Shown in pieces: positions 1 through 5,076 of a stretch of DNA of 8,041 nucleotides. Position numbers and translations under genes: made by a program. Origin of the DNA: an uncultured Collinsella sp. Its GTDB lineage: Bacteria > Actinomycetota > Coriobacteriia > Coriobacteriales > Coriobacteriaceae. The stretch is taken from assembly GCA_902489225.1 (NCBI GenBank), contig CABTZA010000084.1:1-8041 (forward strand), read 5' to 3'. How positions within the stretch are numbered: position 1 is the first letter of the stretch; each line of letters opens with the position of its first letter. The notes below the pieces were generated by a model. It saw only the letters and a list, made by a program, of their open reading frames with translations, was not told the DNA's origin and did no database searches.

Positions 1-126
1 ACCGCGATGCAGCGGCGCATCGAGGAAGCTTGCGACACCATGCTCGGCACGCCGGGTACGACCGCGCGCGTCCGTTTTTTGCCGTCCAAGACTACCGTCC
101 AGACCGTGGAGGTTTCCGGTGAGTGA
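1..126 (+). CDS. C-terminal fragment of a probable AmaP/Asp23-like envelope protein (5' end outside window)
   Basis: Frame 1 is open from the window edge to TGA at 124-126 and gives the last 41 residues of a protein. The fragment has a basic/acidic helix (QRRIEEACDTMLG) followed by a beta-strand-like run (TARVRFLPSKTTVQTVEV). This resembles the end of the Asp23-like domain of AmaP, the membrane anchor of Asp23. Support is mainly by context: in Gram-positive bacteria the order amaP, DUF2273 gene, asp23 is common, and the next two genes here are DUF2273 and Asp23. The stop overlaps the GTG start of the next gene by 8 bases, which indicates translational coupling. The fragment is too short to distinguish AmaP from another Asp23/Gls24 paralogue, and no transmembrane part is visible in the window. 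Confidence 0.6.
   Translation, partial: TAMQRRIEEACDTMLGTPGTTARVRFLPSKTTVQTVEVSGE
108..112 (+). promoter_or_regulatory. Ribosome binding site deciding the GTG start of the DUF2273 gene
   Basis: GGAGG lies six bases before GTG at 119-121 and inside the upstream coding frame. The next in-frame ATG (codon 49) would remove the hydrophilic N-terminal part and has no comparable site, so the GTG start is preferred. Confidence 0.7.
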
Positions 127-496
127 TACCAATCAAGATAAGACCGCTCGTACGCCGCGCCTGACGATTGACCAGAGCGCTGCGCCGGCGAGCGAACCTG
201 TTGATTCCAAAGCAGAGGCAGCCGAGTTACAAGACGCGGCAGCCGCGGATTTTGACGAGGCTATGGGTCTCATCAAGGGTACGGGCGCTGCCATCTGGAG
301 CTATGCTGTGCGTCATCCCAACACCACGCTCGGTGCCGTCGCCGGCTTTGTCCTCGCCGTGTTGGTGCTCACGCTCGGCCTGTGGGACACGCTCGTCATT
401 GCATTCTTCGTGCTGATCGGCGCCGTGATCGGCCAAATTCGCGACGGCGAGAACGGGATCGTCAACTTCTTCGGCCGTCTGTTTAGCGGCCGCTAA
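119..496 (+). CDS. DUF2273 small integral membrane protein of the Asp23 operon
   Basis: The protein has 125 residues. Residues 1-55 are hydrophilic and rich in Ala, Asp and Glu. Residues about 71-88 and 90-105 form two closely spaced hydrophobic segments, which predicts a membrane hairpin. The short link GLWDT between them and the IGQIRDG motif after the second (residues 104-110) match the DUF2273 family, whose core is usually only 60-80 residues, so the N-terminal extension is longer than typical. DUF2273 genes are usually found between amaP and asp23 genes. The function is not established; a role in the membrane-bound Asp23 complex for envelope homeostasis is inferred from location. The start is GTG, coupled to the upstream stop codon. 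There are 44 bases between its stop and the Asp23 start. Confidence 0.85.
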   Translation: MSDTNQDKTARTPRLTIDQSAAPASEPVDSKAEAAELQDAAAADFDEAMGLIKGTGAAIWSYAVRHPNTTLGAVAGFVLAVLVLTLGLWDTLVIAFFVLIGAVIGQIRDGENGIVNFFGRLFSGR

Positions 497-507
497 TATG
501 TATTCGA

Positions 508-525
508 CTGTCGCATCTGCGGCAG
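508..525 (+). other. Small intercistronic hairpin upstream of the Asp23 gene
   Basis: CTGTCGC (508-514) pairs with GCGGCAG (519-525) around the loop ATCT, giving seven pairs with one G-T wobble. It has no T-run, so it is not a terminator. It sits just before the strong AAGGAGG at 530-536. It could influence mRNA processing or relative expression in the operon, or be incidental. Confidence 0.3.
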
Positions 526-529
526 GCAT

Positions 530-536
530 AAGGAGG
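530..536 (+). promoter_or_regulatory. Strong Shine-Dalgarno site of the Asp23 gene
   Basis: AAGGAGG is a full-strength match to the anti-SD sequence and lies four bases before ATG at 541. It is clearly stronger than the sites of neighbouring genes, in keeping with Asp23 proteins being abundant in species where they have been studied. Confidence 0.7.
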
Positions 537-540
537 AACC

Positions 541-1068
541 ATGGCTTTTAATACGAAGGTCGATGTAGCCGATACCGAGCTCGAGGCAGACGAGACCGTC
601 GCTGCCGAGGCCGAGGATGTGACGCTCGAGGACGAGGCGCTCGTCGAGGCCGAGTCCGATGCTGATGAGGACGACGAGGAGGCGGACGAGGAAGCGGACG
701 AGTCCGAGGACTCGCTGACCTATTCCAACGGTGTGATCGAGAAGATCGTCGCCATGGCCACCCGCGAGGTGCCGCACGTCCTGGGCATGAAGGGTAACCT
801 TATGCACTTTGTGCAGGAGCAGTTTGGTGCCGAGAATCTGACCAAGGGCGTGACGGTTGAGGTCACCGATGATAATCGCGTGGTCGTCAACATCTCCGTC
901 ATTATCGAGTACGGCGCCTATGCGCCCGCGATCTTCGACGATGTCAAGGCACGTGTCACCGAGCGCCTTGCCGCGATGACCGGCCTTGAGGTGGCGGGCG
1001 TCAACCTGCGCATCGAGGACGTCATCACCCCCGAGGAGTACGAGCACCGCACCAGCCAGCACGAGTAA
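541..1068 (+). CDS. Asp23/Gls24 family envelope stress response protein with an acidic N-terminal tail
   Basis: The protein has 175 residues. Residues about 59-168 form the Asp23/Gls24 (DUF322) domain: it begins with LTYSNGVIEKIVAMATREVPHV, has a central strand region (VTVEVTDDNRVVVNISVIIEYG), then a helix (IFDDVKARVTERLAAMTGLE) and a final strand (VAGVNLRIEDV). Asp23 proteins lack signal peptides and membrane spans; in Staphylococcus they are held at the membrane by AmaP and contribute to cell-envelope homeostasis. The position after DUF2273 fits that arrangement. Residues 8-57 are strikingly acidic (28 Asp/Glu of 50, no Lys or Arg) and probably disordered, which is not part of the usual family core. 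Expression is probably from an operon promoter upstream of the window, with a strong SD and a terminator downstream. Its exact biochemical activity is unknown. Confidence 0.93.
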   Translation: MAFNTKVDVADTELEADETVAAEAEDVTLEDEALVEAESDADEDDEEADEEADESEDSLTYSNGVIEKIVAMATREVPHVLGMKGNLMHFVQEQFGAENLTKGVTVEVTDDNRVVVNISVIIEYGAYAPAIFDDVKARVTERLAAMTGLEVAGVNLRIEDVITPEEYEHRTSQHE

Positions 1069-1072
1069 CCTT

Positions 1073-1097
1073 CCAAAAAGGGACAGGTTTGTTTTGG
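1073..1097 (+). repeat. REP-like hairpin element, copy 1
   Basis: CCAAAA (1073-1078) and TTTTGG (1092-1097) form a 6-bp stem around the 13-base loop AGGGACAGGTTTG. It lies four bases after the Asp23 stop codon. A second element of the same size and design, with ten of 13 loop bases identical and a different but self-complementary stem, is at 5035-5059. This supports a repeat family; it resembles REP sequences in general, but no genome-wide count is available here. Confidence 0.5.
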
Positions 1098-1121
1098 CAG
1101 GCTTTATCTGCGAAAACGTTA

Positions 1122-1166
1122 AACGGCCGACCGCGCAAGCAAAAGCGTGGCCGGCCGTTATTTGTA
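1122..1166 (+). terminator. Rho-independent terminator after the Asp23 operon
   Basis: AACGGCCGACCGCGC (1122-1136) pairs with GCGTGGCCGGCCGTT (1145-1159), a 15-position stem with one A-C mismatch and one G-T wobble and an 8-base A-rich loop. The tail is a modest T-rich run (ATTTGT). The A-rich stretch upstream of the stem could allow function in the reverse direction as well. Confidence 0.8.
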
Positions 1167-1187
1167 TGCCCCCCGATGTGGGCATAC
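1164..1187. other. Second perfect hairpin directly after the terminator
   Basis: GTATGCCC (1164-1171) and GGGCATAC (1180-1187) are perfect inverted repeats with an 8-base spacer. No T-run follows on the plus strand. It overlaps the tail of the preceding terminator. It could be an operator for the downstream gene or a backup RNA structure; the sequence does not decide. Confidence 0.4.
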
Positions 1188-1195
1188 CGCTCGTC

Positions 1196-1272
1196 TAACT
1201 AGGGGTTGCAATCGTCGCGTTCCGCGTTACCCTAATGGGCGCATTGTTTCCAAATTGTTAACGAGGGGTTGC
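1196..1272 (+). promoter_or_regulatory. Leader of the YitT-family gene with a 14-bp direct repeat and a weak promoter candidate
   Basis: The 14-base segments at 1196-1209 (TAACTAGGGGTTGC) and 1259-1272 (TAACGAGGGGTTGC) match at 13 of 14 positions. The second copy supplies the likely ribosome binding site (GAGGGG at 1263-1268, eight bases before ATG). A weak promoter candidate is TTGCAA at 1206-1211 with TACCCT at 1228-1233 (spacing 16). The upstream terminator makes an independent promoter likely, but its exact site is uncertain. Confidence 0.35.
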
Positions 1273-1276
1273 CGTA

Positions 1277-2299
1277 ATGGCCGACGAGCACGAAACAGAA
1301 AGCAAGGCATGGGCGATTGAGGCCGCCGCGGCAGAGGCGGCATCGCGTGCTGCCGAGGAGGTGCATCGTCCTCCCGTGGTGCCGATGGAGCGCGTGGTTG
1401 ATCGCACCGATATCGAGCGCGGCGAGCGTGTCGGTCAAAAGCGCAGCCAGGAGCCGGGCTTCCCGCGCTTTTTTGCCGAGCTCAATCTGGGCCTGATTCT
1501 TACGGCCTTCGCCATCGTTGCGTTTAAAACCCCTAATCACTTTGCTTTTGGCGGCACCTCGGGCGTGTCGGTCATTCTGTCCACGCTGTTCCCGACCCTG
1601 CCCGTCGGCGTTTTTATGTGGATTATCAACGTGGTTCTCGTCGTCTTGGGCTTTATCTTTTTGGAGCGCAAGGCAATCCTGTGGAGCGTCTTCGCCTCGT
1701 TTGCGCTTTCGGCCTATGTTTCGCTGTTTGAGCTTTTTATTCCGACCGATGTCTCTCTGACGGGTGATATGTGGCTCGACCTGTGCTTTGCCGTCATCTT
1801 GCCGGCGCTCGGCAGCGCTATTGTCTTTGATATTGGCGCCTCGGCGGGCGGCACGGACATTCTTGCCATGATCCTCAAGCGCCGCACGACGCTCGAGATT
1901 GGCCGCGCGCTGCTGTTGGTTGATATCGGCATCGTGGCCATCGCGGCCTTTTTGTATGGCCCGCGTGTCGGTCTGTACTGCGTGCTCGGCCTGTTTGCCA
2001 AGACGCTTGTGGTCGACAAAGCCATTGAGAGCATTCACCTGCGCAAAGTCTGCACGGTCATTTGCTCCGAGCCGCGCAAAGTCGAGGAGTTTATCGTCAA
2101 GCATCTCAACCGCACAGCGACCATCAGTCGCGGCTACGGTGCCTTCTCGGGCAAGTGCGTGACGGTGATCATGAGCGTGCTGAGCCGTCGCGAGGCCGTG
2201 CAACTACGCCGCTATGCGCGCGAAGTCGATCCGGGTGCCTTTATCACGATCGTCGACAGCTCCGAGATCGTCGGCAAGGGCTTCCGCGGAACGAACTAG
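1277..2299 (+). CDS. YitT family membrane protein with C-terminal DUF2179 domain
   Basis: The protein has 340 residues. Residues 1-66 are a hydrophilic N-terminal extension containing an Ala/Glu-rich helix (about 11-29). Residues about 68-246 contain six or so hydrophobic segments (near 68-86, 92-105, 109-129, 132-155, 167-186, 210-227 and 230-246). These include NHFAFGGTSGVSV and the diagnostic GASAGGTD motif at 187-194, typical of the YitT_membrane (DUF161) domain. Residues about 256-336 form the soluble DUF2179 domain (VCTVICSEPRKVEEFIVKHL, then GKCVTVIMSVLSRREAVQL and the VDPGAFITIVDSSEIVGKGF end). The family is widespread in Gram-positive bacteria and assumed to be transport-related, with no generally accepted substrate. 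The usual length is about 280-300 residues, so the N-terminal extension accounts for the surplus. ATG at 1277 has GAGGGG upstream. It seems monocistronic, with no clear terminator between it and the next gene. Confidence 0.92.
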   Translation: MADEHETESKAWAIEAAAAEAASRAAEEVHRPPVVPMERVVDRTDIERGERVGQKRSQEPGFPRFFAELNLGLILTAFAIVAFKTPNHFAFGGTSGVSVILSTLFPTLPVGVFMWIINVVLVVLGFIFLERKAILWSVFASFALSAYVSLFELFIPTDVSLTGDMWLDLCFAVILPALGSAIVFDIGASAGGTDILAMILKRRTTLEIGRALLLVDIGIVAIAAFLYGPRVGLYCVLGLFAKTLVVDKAIESIHLRKVCTVICSEPRKVEEFIVKHLNRTATISRGYGAFSGKCVTVIMSVLSRREAVQLRRYAREVDPGAFITIVDSSEIVGKGFRGTN

Positions 2300-2357
2300 C
2301 ACAGACATATTCAACGAACCGCCTGCTGGCGCCGCGTACCTTGCAAATCGGTCATCT

Positions 2358-2394
2358 TTGAGTATTTGACCCCACATTGGGCAATAATGATGCT
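2358..2394 (+). promoter_or_regulatory. Candidate promoter for the zinc-ribbon/DUF4013-like gene
   Basis: TTGACC at 2366-2371 is a good -35 match. At 17-base spacing lies GATGCT (2389-2394), a poor -10. An alternative pairing is TTGAGT (2358-2363) with AATAAT (2383-2388) at 19-base spacing. The A/T-rich character of this stretch against its surroundings supports a promoter here, but neither pairing is convincing alone. No hairpin plus T-run terminator is visible between 2300 and 2360. Confidence 0.35.
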
Positions 2395-2435
2395 AAAGAC
2401 ATCGTTTGCGATCCAAGTGATTCGTTCAAGATACG

Positions 2436-2440
2436 AAGGG
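2436..2440 (+). promoter_or_regulatory. Ribosome binding site fixing the start of the zinc-ribbon/DUF4013-like gene
   Basis: AAGGG lies eight bases before ATG at 2449. Starting there places the Cys4 zinc ribbon at the very N-terminus (MFCSQCG), exactly as in the neighbour at 3961 (MFCPTCG). An upstream in-frame ATG at 2377 would add 24 unrelated residues and has no ribosome binding site. Confidence 0.7.
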
Positions 2441-2448
2441 ATGATTCT

Positions 2449-3765
2449 ATGTTCTGCTCGCAGTGTGGCGCCCCCATGGGCGATAACGACAAGTTCTGCG
2501 GCGTGTGTGGTGCTCCTAATGCCGGTGCCTCTGGCCCCGCTCCCCAGGGACAGCCTCAGCCCCAGCAGTTTGTTTCGCAACCGCCCGTGGCGAATGCGCC
2601 AAAGGGCTGTGTGGCTCAGGCGTTCCAAGATATGACCAAGACTCCGGGCGTGCTTCAGCGTGTATGCCAAATCGCGTTTTTGCCGGCGCTGATTTGCGTT
2701 GTGTCGGTGCTCGTGTTGTTTATTCCCGTTATTGGCGGCATTGCGGCTGCCATCGGCTTTTTGGCAGCTTGCATTGCGAGTGTGTGTGGTTCCGGCTTTG
2801 GTATCGAGTGGGGCCGTGATCTTTCGCTCAAGGTCGATGACGGCATGGACCGTCCACTCATGCGTTCCACGTCGTTTGGTCTCGGAGTCTTTTCGAGCGT
2901 TATTTCGGCCGTGCTCGAGGTTATCGCTGCCATTCCCGTTATCGGTGTAGTGCTTTCGCTGGTGGAGGGCGTGGTAATTGGCGCCGCGGGCTCGTATTCT
3001 TATTACGGCTCCTATGCACTCGAGGCTGCGCTGTTCGGTTCGCTCGGCCTGCTTGTCCTGGCGCTAATTGCCTCGGCGATTCTGGGTGTCTTCTTTAAGA
3101 TGTTCGCCGACATCGCCGTGATGCACTTTGCGGTGACCGGGCGTGTCGAGAGCGCGTTTTCGCTCGATAAGGTCTGGGCGGCGTTTAAGCACAACAAGAC
3201 CAAGCTGTTCTGTGCTTCGTTCCTTCCCGAGTTTTTGACGGGCCTGGTCGCCAACGTTGTCACATGGATCTTGACGGTCGTCTTTGGCGCCATTGCCTCT
3301 GTCGGTATGTATAGCTACTACTATCGTCCTACGGGTATTGAGGCAATTGTTACCGGCGGTGGCGTCACGCTCGCGCTGTTCTTGGTGCTGGTCGCTTTCG
3401 TCACCGTATTTCTTACGGTCTTTGGCAAGATGCTCAAGCACCGTGCCGTTGGCTATTGGGCTGCACGTTATGCAAGCGAATGGGCCGATGAGGACAAGGA
3501 CGACGTTTTGACTTTTGTGCTCCCGGGTGAGAAGAAGCCTGCTCCTGCGGGATTCAATCCCACGGCAGCCACTGGTGCTGCGCCTGCCCCGGCGCCCGCG
3601 CCTGCCCCTGCCCCGGCACCCGCGCCTGCCCCTGCCCCGGCACCTGCTCCTGTCCCCGCACCGGCGTCCGAGGCGACGCCTGCGGAGCCCGATTGGGATG
3701 CCGTTGCCACGCCGGCGGATGAGCCGGGCGATAATCCTGCTGCCGAAAACAATCAAACCGAATAG
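2449..3765 (+). CDS. Zinc-ribbon membrane protein, DUF4013-like, with Pro-Ala tail
   Basis: The protein has 438 residues. Residues 1-24 form a zinc ribbon with Cys at 3, 6, 17 and 20. Residues 25-52 are a Pro/Gln-rich linker. Residues about 53-345 are a multi-pass membrane region, with hydrophobic segments near 75-113, 146-180, 194-216, 261-286 and 303-328. The region contains a conserved-looking GFGIEWGRDL turn (116-125) and a segment FADIAVMHFAVTGRVESAFSLDKVWAAFKHNK (from residue 219). That segment resembles the DUF4013 pattern of a small residue-rich helix, TGR, AF and a helix ending in a basic/Asn motif. Residues 379-406 are a near-perfect Pro-Ala repeat, followed by an acidic end (407-438). 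DUF4013 proteins have no known function. I assign the family from motif memory, not from a search. A strong terminator separates it from the next gene. Confidence 0.72.
   Translation: MFCSQCGAPMGDNDKFCGVCGAPNAGASGPAPQGQPQPQQFVSQPPVANAPKGCVAQAFQDMTKTPGVLQRVCQIAFLPALICVVSVLVLFIPVIGGIAAAIGFLAACIASVCGSGFGIEWGRDLSLKVDDGMDRPLMRSTSFGLGVFSSVISAVLEVIAAIPVIGVVLSLVEGVVIGAAGSYSYYGSYALEAALFGSLGLLVLALIASAILGVFFKMFADIAVMHFAVTGRVESAFSLDKVWAAFKHNKTKLFCASFLPEFLTGLVANVVTWILTVVFGAIASVGMYSYYYRPTGIEAIVTGGGVTLALFLVLVAFVTVFLTVFGKMLKHRAVGYWAARYASEWADEDKDDVLTFVLPGEKKPAPAGFNPTAATGAAPAPAPAPAPAPAPAPAPAPAPAPVPAPASEATPAEPDWDAVATPADEPGDNPAAENNQTE
3580..3663 (+). repeat. Tandem repeat encoding the Pro-Ala tail
   Basis: Two exact 24-base units lie at 3595-3618 and 3619-3642 (CCC GCG CCT GCC CCT GCC and then CCG GCA), flanked by partial or degenerate copies. 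Each unit encodes four Pro-Ala pairs and the unit length is a multiple of three, so gain or loss of a unit keeps the frame. Confidence 0.8.
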
Positions 3766-3773
3766 CCGGTCGA

Positions 3774-3810
3774 GGCGCCCTGGGCAACTGAGCCCGGGGT
3801 GCCTTTTTCT
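3774..3810 (+). terminator. Strong Rho-independent terminator
   Basis: GGCGCCCTGGGC (3774-3785) pairs with GCCCGGGGTGCC (3792-3803), 12 pairs with two G-T wobbles around the loop AACTGA, followed immediately by TTTTTCT. It lies nine bases downstream of the stop codon of the DUF4013-like gene. Confidence 0.93.
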
Positions 3811-3960
3811 ACTGCGAAAGCAAGAAAATGCCTGGGAAAACGGTTGCAGCAAAATTTCTCGGAAATTGGTCAATGTTGCGCAACAACGTCGCGGCTATTG
3901 TTGAGAACGTAGACGTGTAAGGTTTGAAGGCGTGCGACGCCTTAGGAAAAGGAGAGGCTC
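3811..3960 (+). promoter_or_regulatory. Leader/promoter region of the DUF4234-DUF2752 pair, with palindrome and leader hairpin
   Basis: This 150-base gap follows a terminator, so it should contain the promoter of the next genes. It holds a perfect 12-base palindrome TGTTGCGCAACA (3874-3885), a looser pair CAACAA (3881-3886) / TTGTTG (3898-3903), and a hairpin of AAGGCG (3927-3932) and CGCCTT (3938-3943). That hairpin ends directly before the purine-rich ribosome binding region (AGGAAAAGGAGAGG, 3944-3957). TATTGT at 3896-3901 is a possible -10, but I see no well-spaced -35. The palindrome is a plausible repressor site; regulation is inferred. Confidence 0.4.
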
Positions 3961-4569
3961 ATGTTCTGTCCCACTTGTGGTTCTCCCATTTCGGATGATG
4001 CCAAATTCTGCCCTGTTTGCGGATCCGCCGTTGGTGCCGCTTCTGCCGCTGCGGCCCCGCAGCCCCAGCCCGCTCCGGCCCAGGCTATTCAGCCCGCGCC
4101 CCAGCCTCAGCAGCAGTACACCGGTCAATACGCCCAACAGTCCGCATCCGCTCCGATGGGCTATGACCCCATTAAGGCTGACCGCAGCCTGATCGGCTGG
4201 CTGCTGCTCTCTCTTGTGACCTGCGGTATCTATTCGTTCTACTTCCTGTATTGCTTGGCACGCGACGTCAACACGTTGTGTCAGGATGACGGCGATTACA
4301 CGCCGGGTCTGGCGGAATTCATCCTTCTATCGTTTGTGACCTGCGGCTTCTACGCGTACTACTGGTATTACAAGATTGGCAACCGCCTGCAGGCCAACGC
4401 TCCTCGCTACGGCCTGGTGTTCCAGGAAAACGGCACCACCGTTCTTCTGTGGCAGATCTTCGGCGCGCTCCTGTGCGGCCTTGGTCCCATCTTCGCTATG
4501 AACATCGTCATCAATAATACCAATGCCATGGCAACGGCTTACAACACTCGCCTTGGCGCTCGTGCCTAA
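3961..4569 (+). CDS. Zinc-ribbon DUF4234 membrane protein
   Basis: The protein has 202 residues. Residues 1-24 are a Cys4 zinc ribbon (Cys 3, 6, 17, 20), with the same spacing as in the gene at 2449. Residues 25-64 are a Pro/Gln/Ala-rich, probably flexible linker. Residues about 74-198 form the DUF4234 region. It has two related hydrophobic repeats, LLLSLVTCGIYSFYFLYCLARDVNTL (from 81) and ILLSFVTCGFYAYYWYYKIGNRL (from 121), and a third span near 160-183. The TCGIY/TCGFY motif followed by an aromatic-rich helix is typical of DUF4234. No function is known for this domain; zinc-ribbon fusions of this kind are common in Gram-positive bacteria. ATG at 3961 has AGGAG six bases upstream. The DUF2752 gene follows after about 13 bases, so co-transcription is likely. 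Confidence 0.88.
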   Translation: MFCPTCGSPISDDAKFCPVCGSAVGAASAAAAPQPQPAPAQAIQPAPQPQQQYTGQYAQQSASAPMGYDPIKADRSLIGWLLLSLVTCGIYSFYFLYCLARDVNTLCQDDGDYTPGLAEFILLSFVTCGFYAYYWYYKIGNRLQANAPRYGLVFQENGTTVLLWQIFGALLCGLGPIFAMNIVINNTNAMATAYNTRLGARA

Positions 4570-4582
4570 CAATAAGGGCGGC

Positions 4583-5062
4583 GTGAACAGCTTCCAGGGA
4601 CATAGGGGCACGGCAGAGCTCCTTCGCCGCGCCCTTTTTTGCACCGGCGCGCTCTTTGTCGCCTGGCTCGCGCTCTACCTGCTCGACATTGGCTGCATTT
4701 TTCGATTGATGACGGGCATTCCTTGTCCGGGATGCGGCATGACGAGGGCGTGGCTGGCGGCGCTGCGCCTCGATTATGCGGCTGCCTTTGCCTACCATCC
4801 GCTGTTTTGGGTGGTGCCGATTGCGTTTGTGCTCGCGTTCGTGCGCGAGGAGGTGACGTCGAGCAAGCTAAAGCGCGGCATCGACATTGCGGTTATTGTT
4901 CTGTGCGTGCTGGTCGTTGCCGTATGGATCGTGCGCCTTATCAACCCGGCAGACGCGGGCCTGCTCTTTGGTGGTCACGCTCCCGTCGGAGTTCCTGCCG
5001 ATATCATCCACTTCGAAACCCCACGCTGGCTCTGCCATTTGGGGACGGGGTTGAAATGGTAG
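4583..5062 (+). CDS. DUF2752 membrane protein
   Basis: The protein has 159 residues from GTG at 4583, which has AAGGG (4574-4578) just upstream. Upstream in-frame starts (GTG 4562, ATG 4523) would overlap the previous gene and lack a ribosome binding site, so they are less likely. Residues about 16-42 are a first transmembrane segment, followed by GIPCPGCGMTRAW (45-57), the signature of DUF2752. Next come YHPLF (71-75), a second span (about 74-88) and a third (about 99-121). The family is of unknown function; the CPGCGMTR motif is its hallmark and may bind metal or be redox active (inference). Residues 151-159 (CHLGTGLKW) are encoded by a REP-like hairpin element, so the present C-terminus may be an insertion product. 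The gene ends just before a bidirectional terminator. Confidence 0.85.
   Translation: MNSFQGHRGTAELLRRALFCTGALFVAWLALYLLDIGCIFRLMTGIPCPGCGMTRAWLAALRLDYAAAFAYHPLFWVVPIAFVLAFVREEVTSSKLKRGIDIAVIVLCVLVVAVWIVRLINPADAGLLFGGHAPVGVPADIIHFETPRWLCHLGTGLKW
5035..5059 (+). repeat. REP-like hairpin element, copy 2, inside the end of the DUF2752 gene
   Basis: CCATTT (5035-5040) and AAATGG (5054-5059) form a 6-bp stem around the 13-base loop GGGGACGGGGTTG. Size, orientation and loop agree with the element at 1073-1097. The stem differs at three positions on each arm but remains fully complementary. It abuts the TAG stop codon. Confidence 0.5.
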
Positions 5063-5076
5063 AAATAGCGCTTGAC

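Noticed and set aside
1232..2203. Long minus-strand open frame (323 residues) opposite the YitT gene
   Set aside because: It is very rich in charged residues, has no recognisable domain and is the mirror of a well-supported membrane protein with strong third-position G/C bias; it is an antisense shadow.
2371..2381. CCCA/TGGG mini-palindrome as a third REP-like element
   Set aside because: It has a three-base loop and lacks the GGGAC loop motif of the other two elements, so it does not belong to the same family.
2377..2448. Upstream ATG extending the zinc-ribbon/DUF4013-like protein by 24 residues
   Set aside because: No ribosome binding site, unrelated composition, and it would displace the zinc ribbon from the N-terminus, unlike the neighbouring zinc-ribbon gene.
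3590..3663. CRISPR-like or other spaced repeat array
   Set aside because: The repeat units are contiguous, in frame and encode Pro-Ala; there are no spacers.
3064..3873. Minus-strand open frame of 269 residues, rich in Arg and Gly
   Set aside because: It mirrors the DUF4013-like gene and its Pro-Ala repeat; the Arg/Gly repeats result from the GC-rich tandem repeat, and it runs through the terminator.
3828..3920. Possible 30-codon small ORF in the leader of the DUF4234 gene
   Set aside because: The open frame runs from ATG 3828 to TAA 3920 but has no convincing ribosome binding site, begins just after a terminator and overlaps the palindrome. It is short enough to occur by chance; conservation in relatives would be needed.
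4523..4582. Earlier start for the DUF2752 gene (ATG 4523 or GTG 4562)
   Set aside because: Both lie in the 3' end of the DUF4234 gene without a ribosome binding site; the added residues are not part of the DUF2752 pattern.
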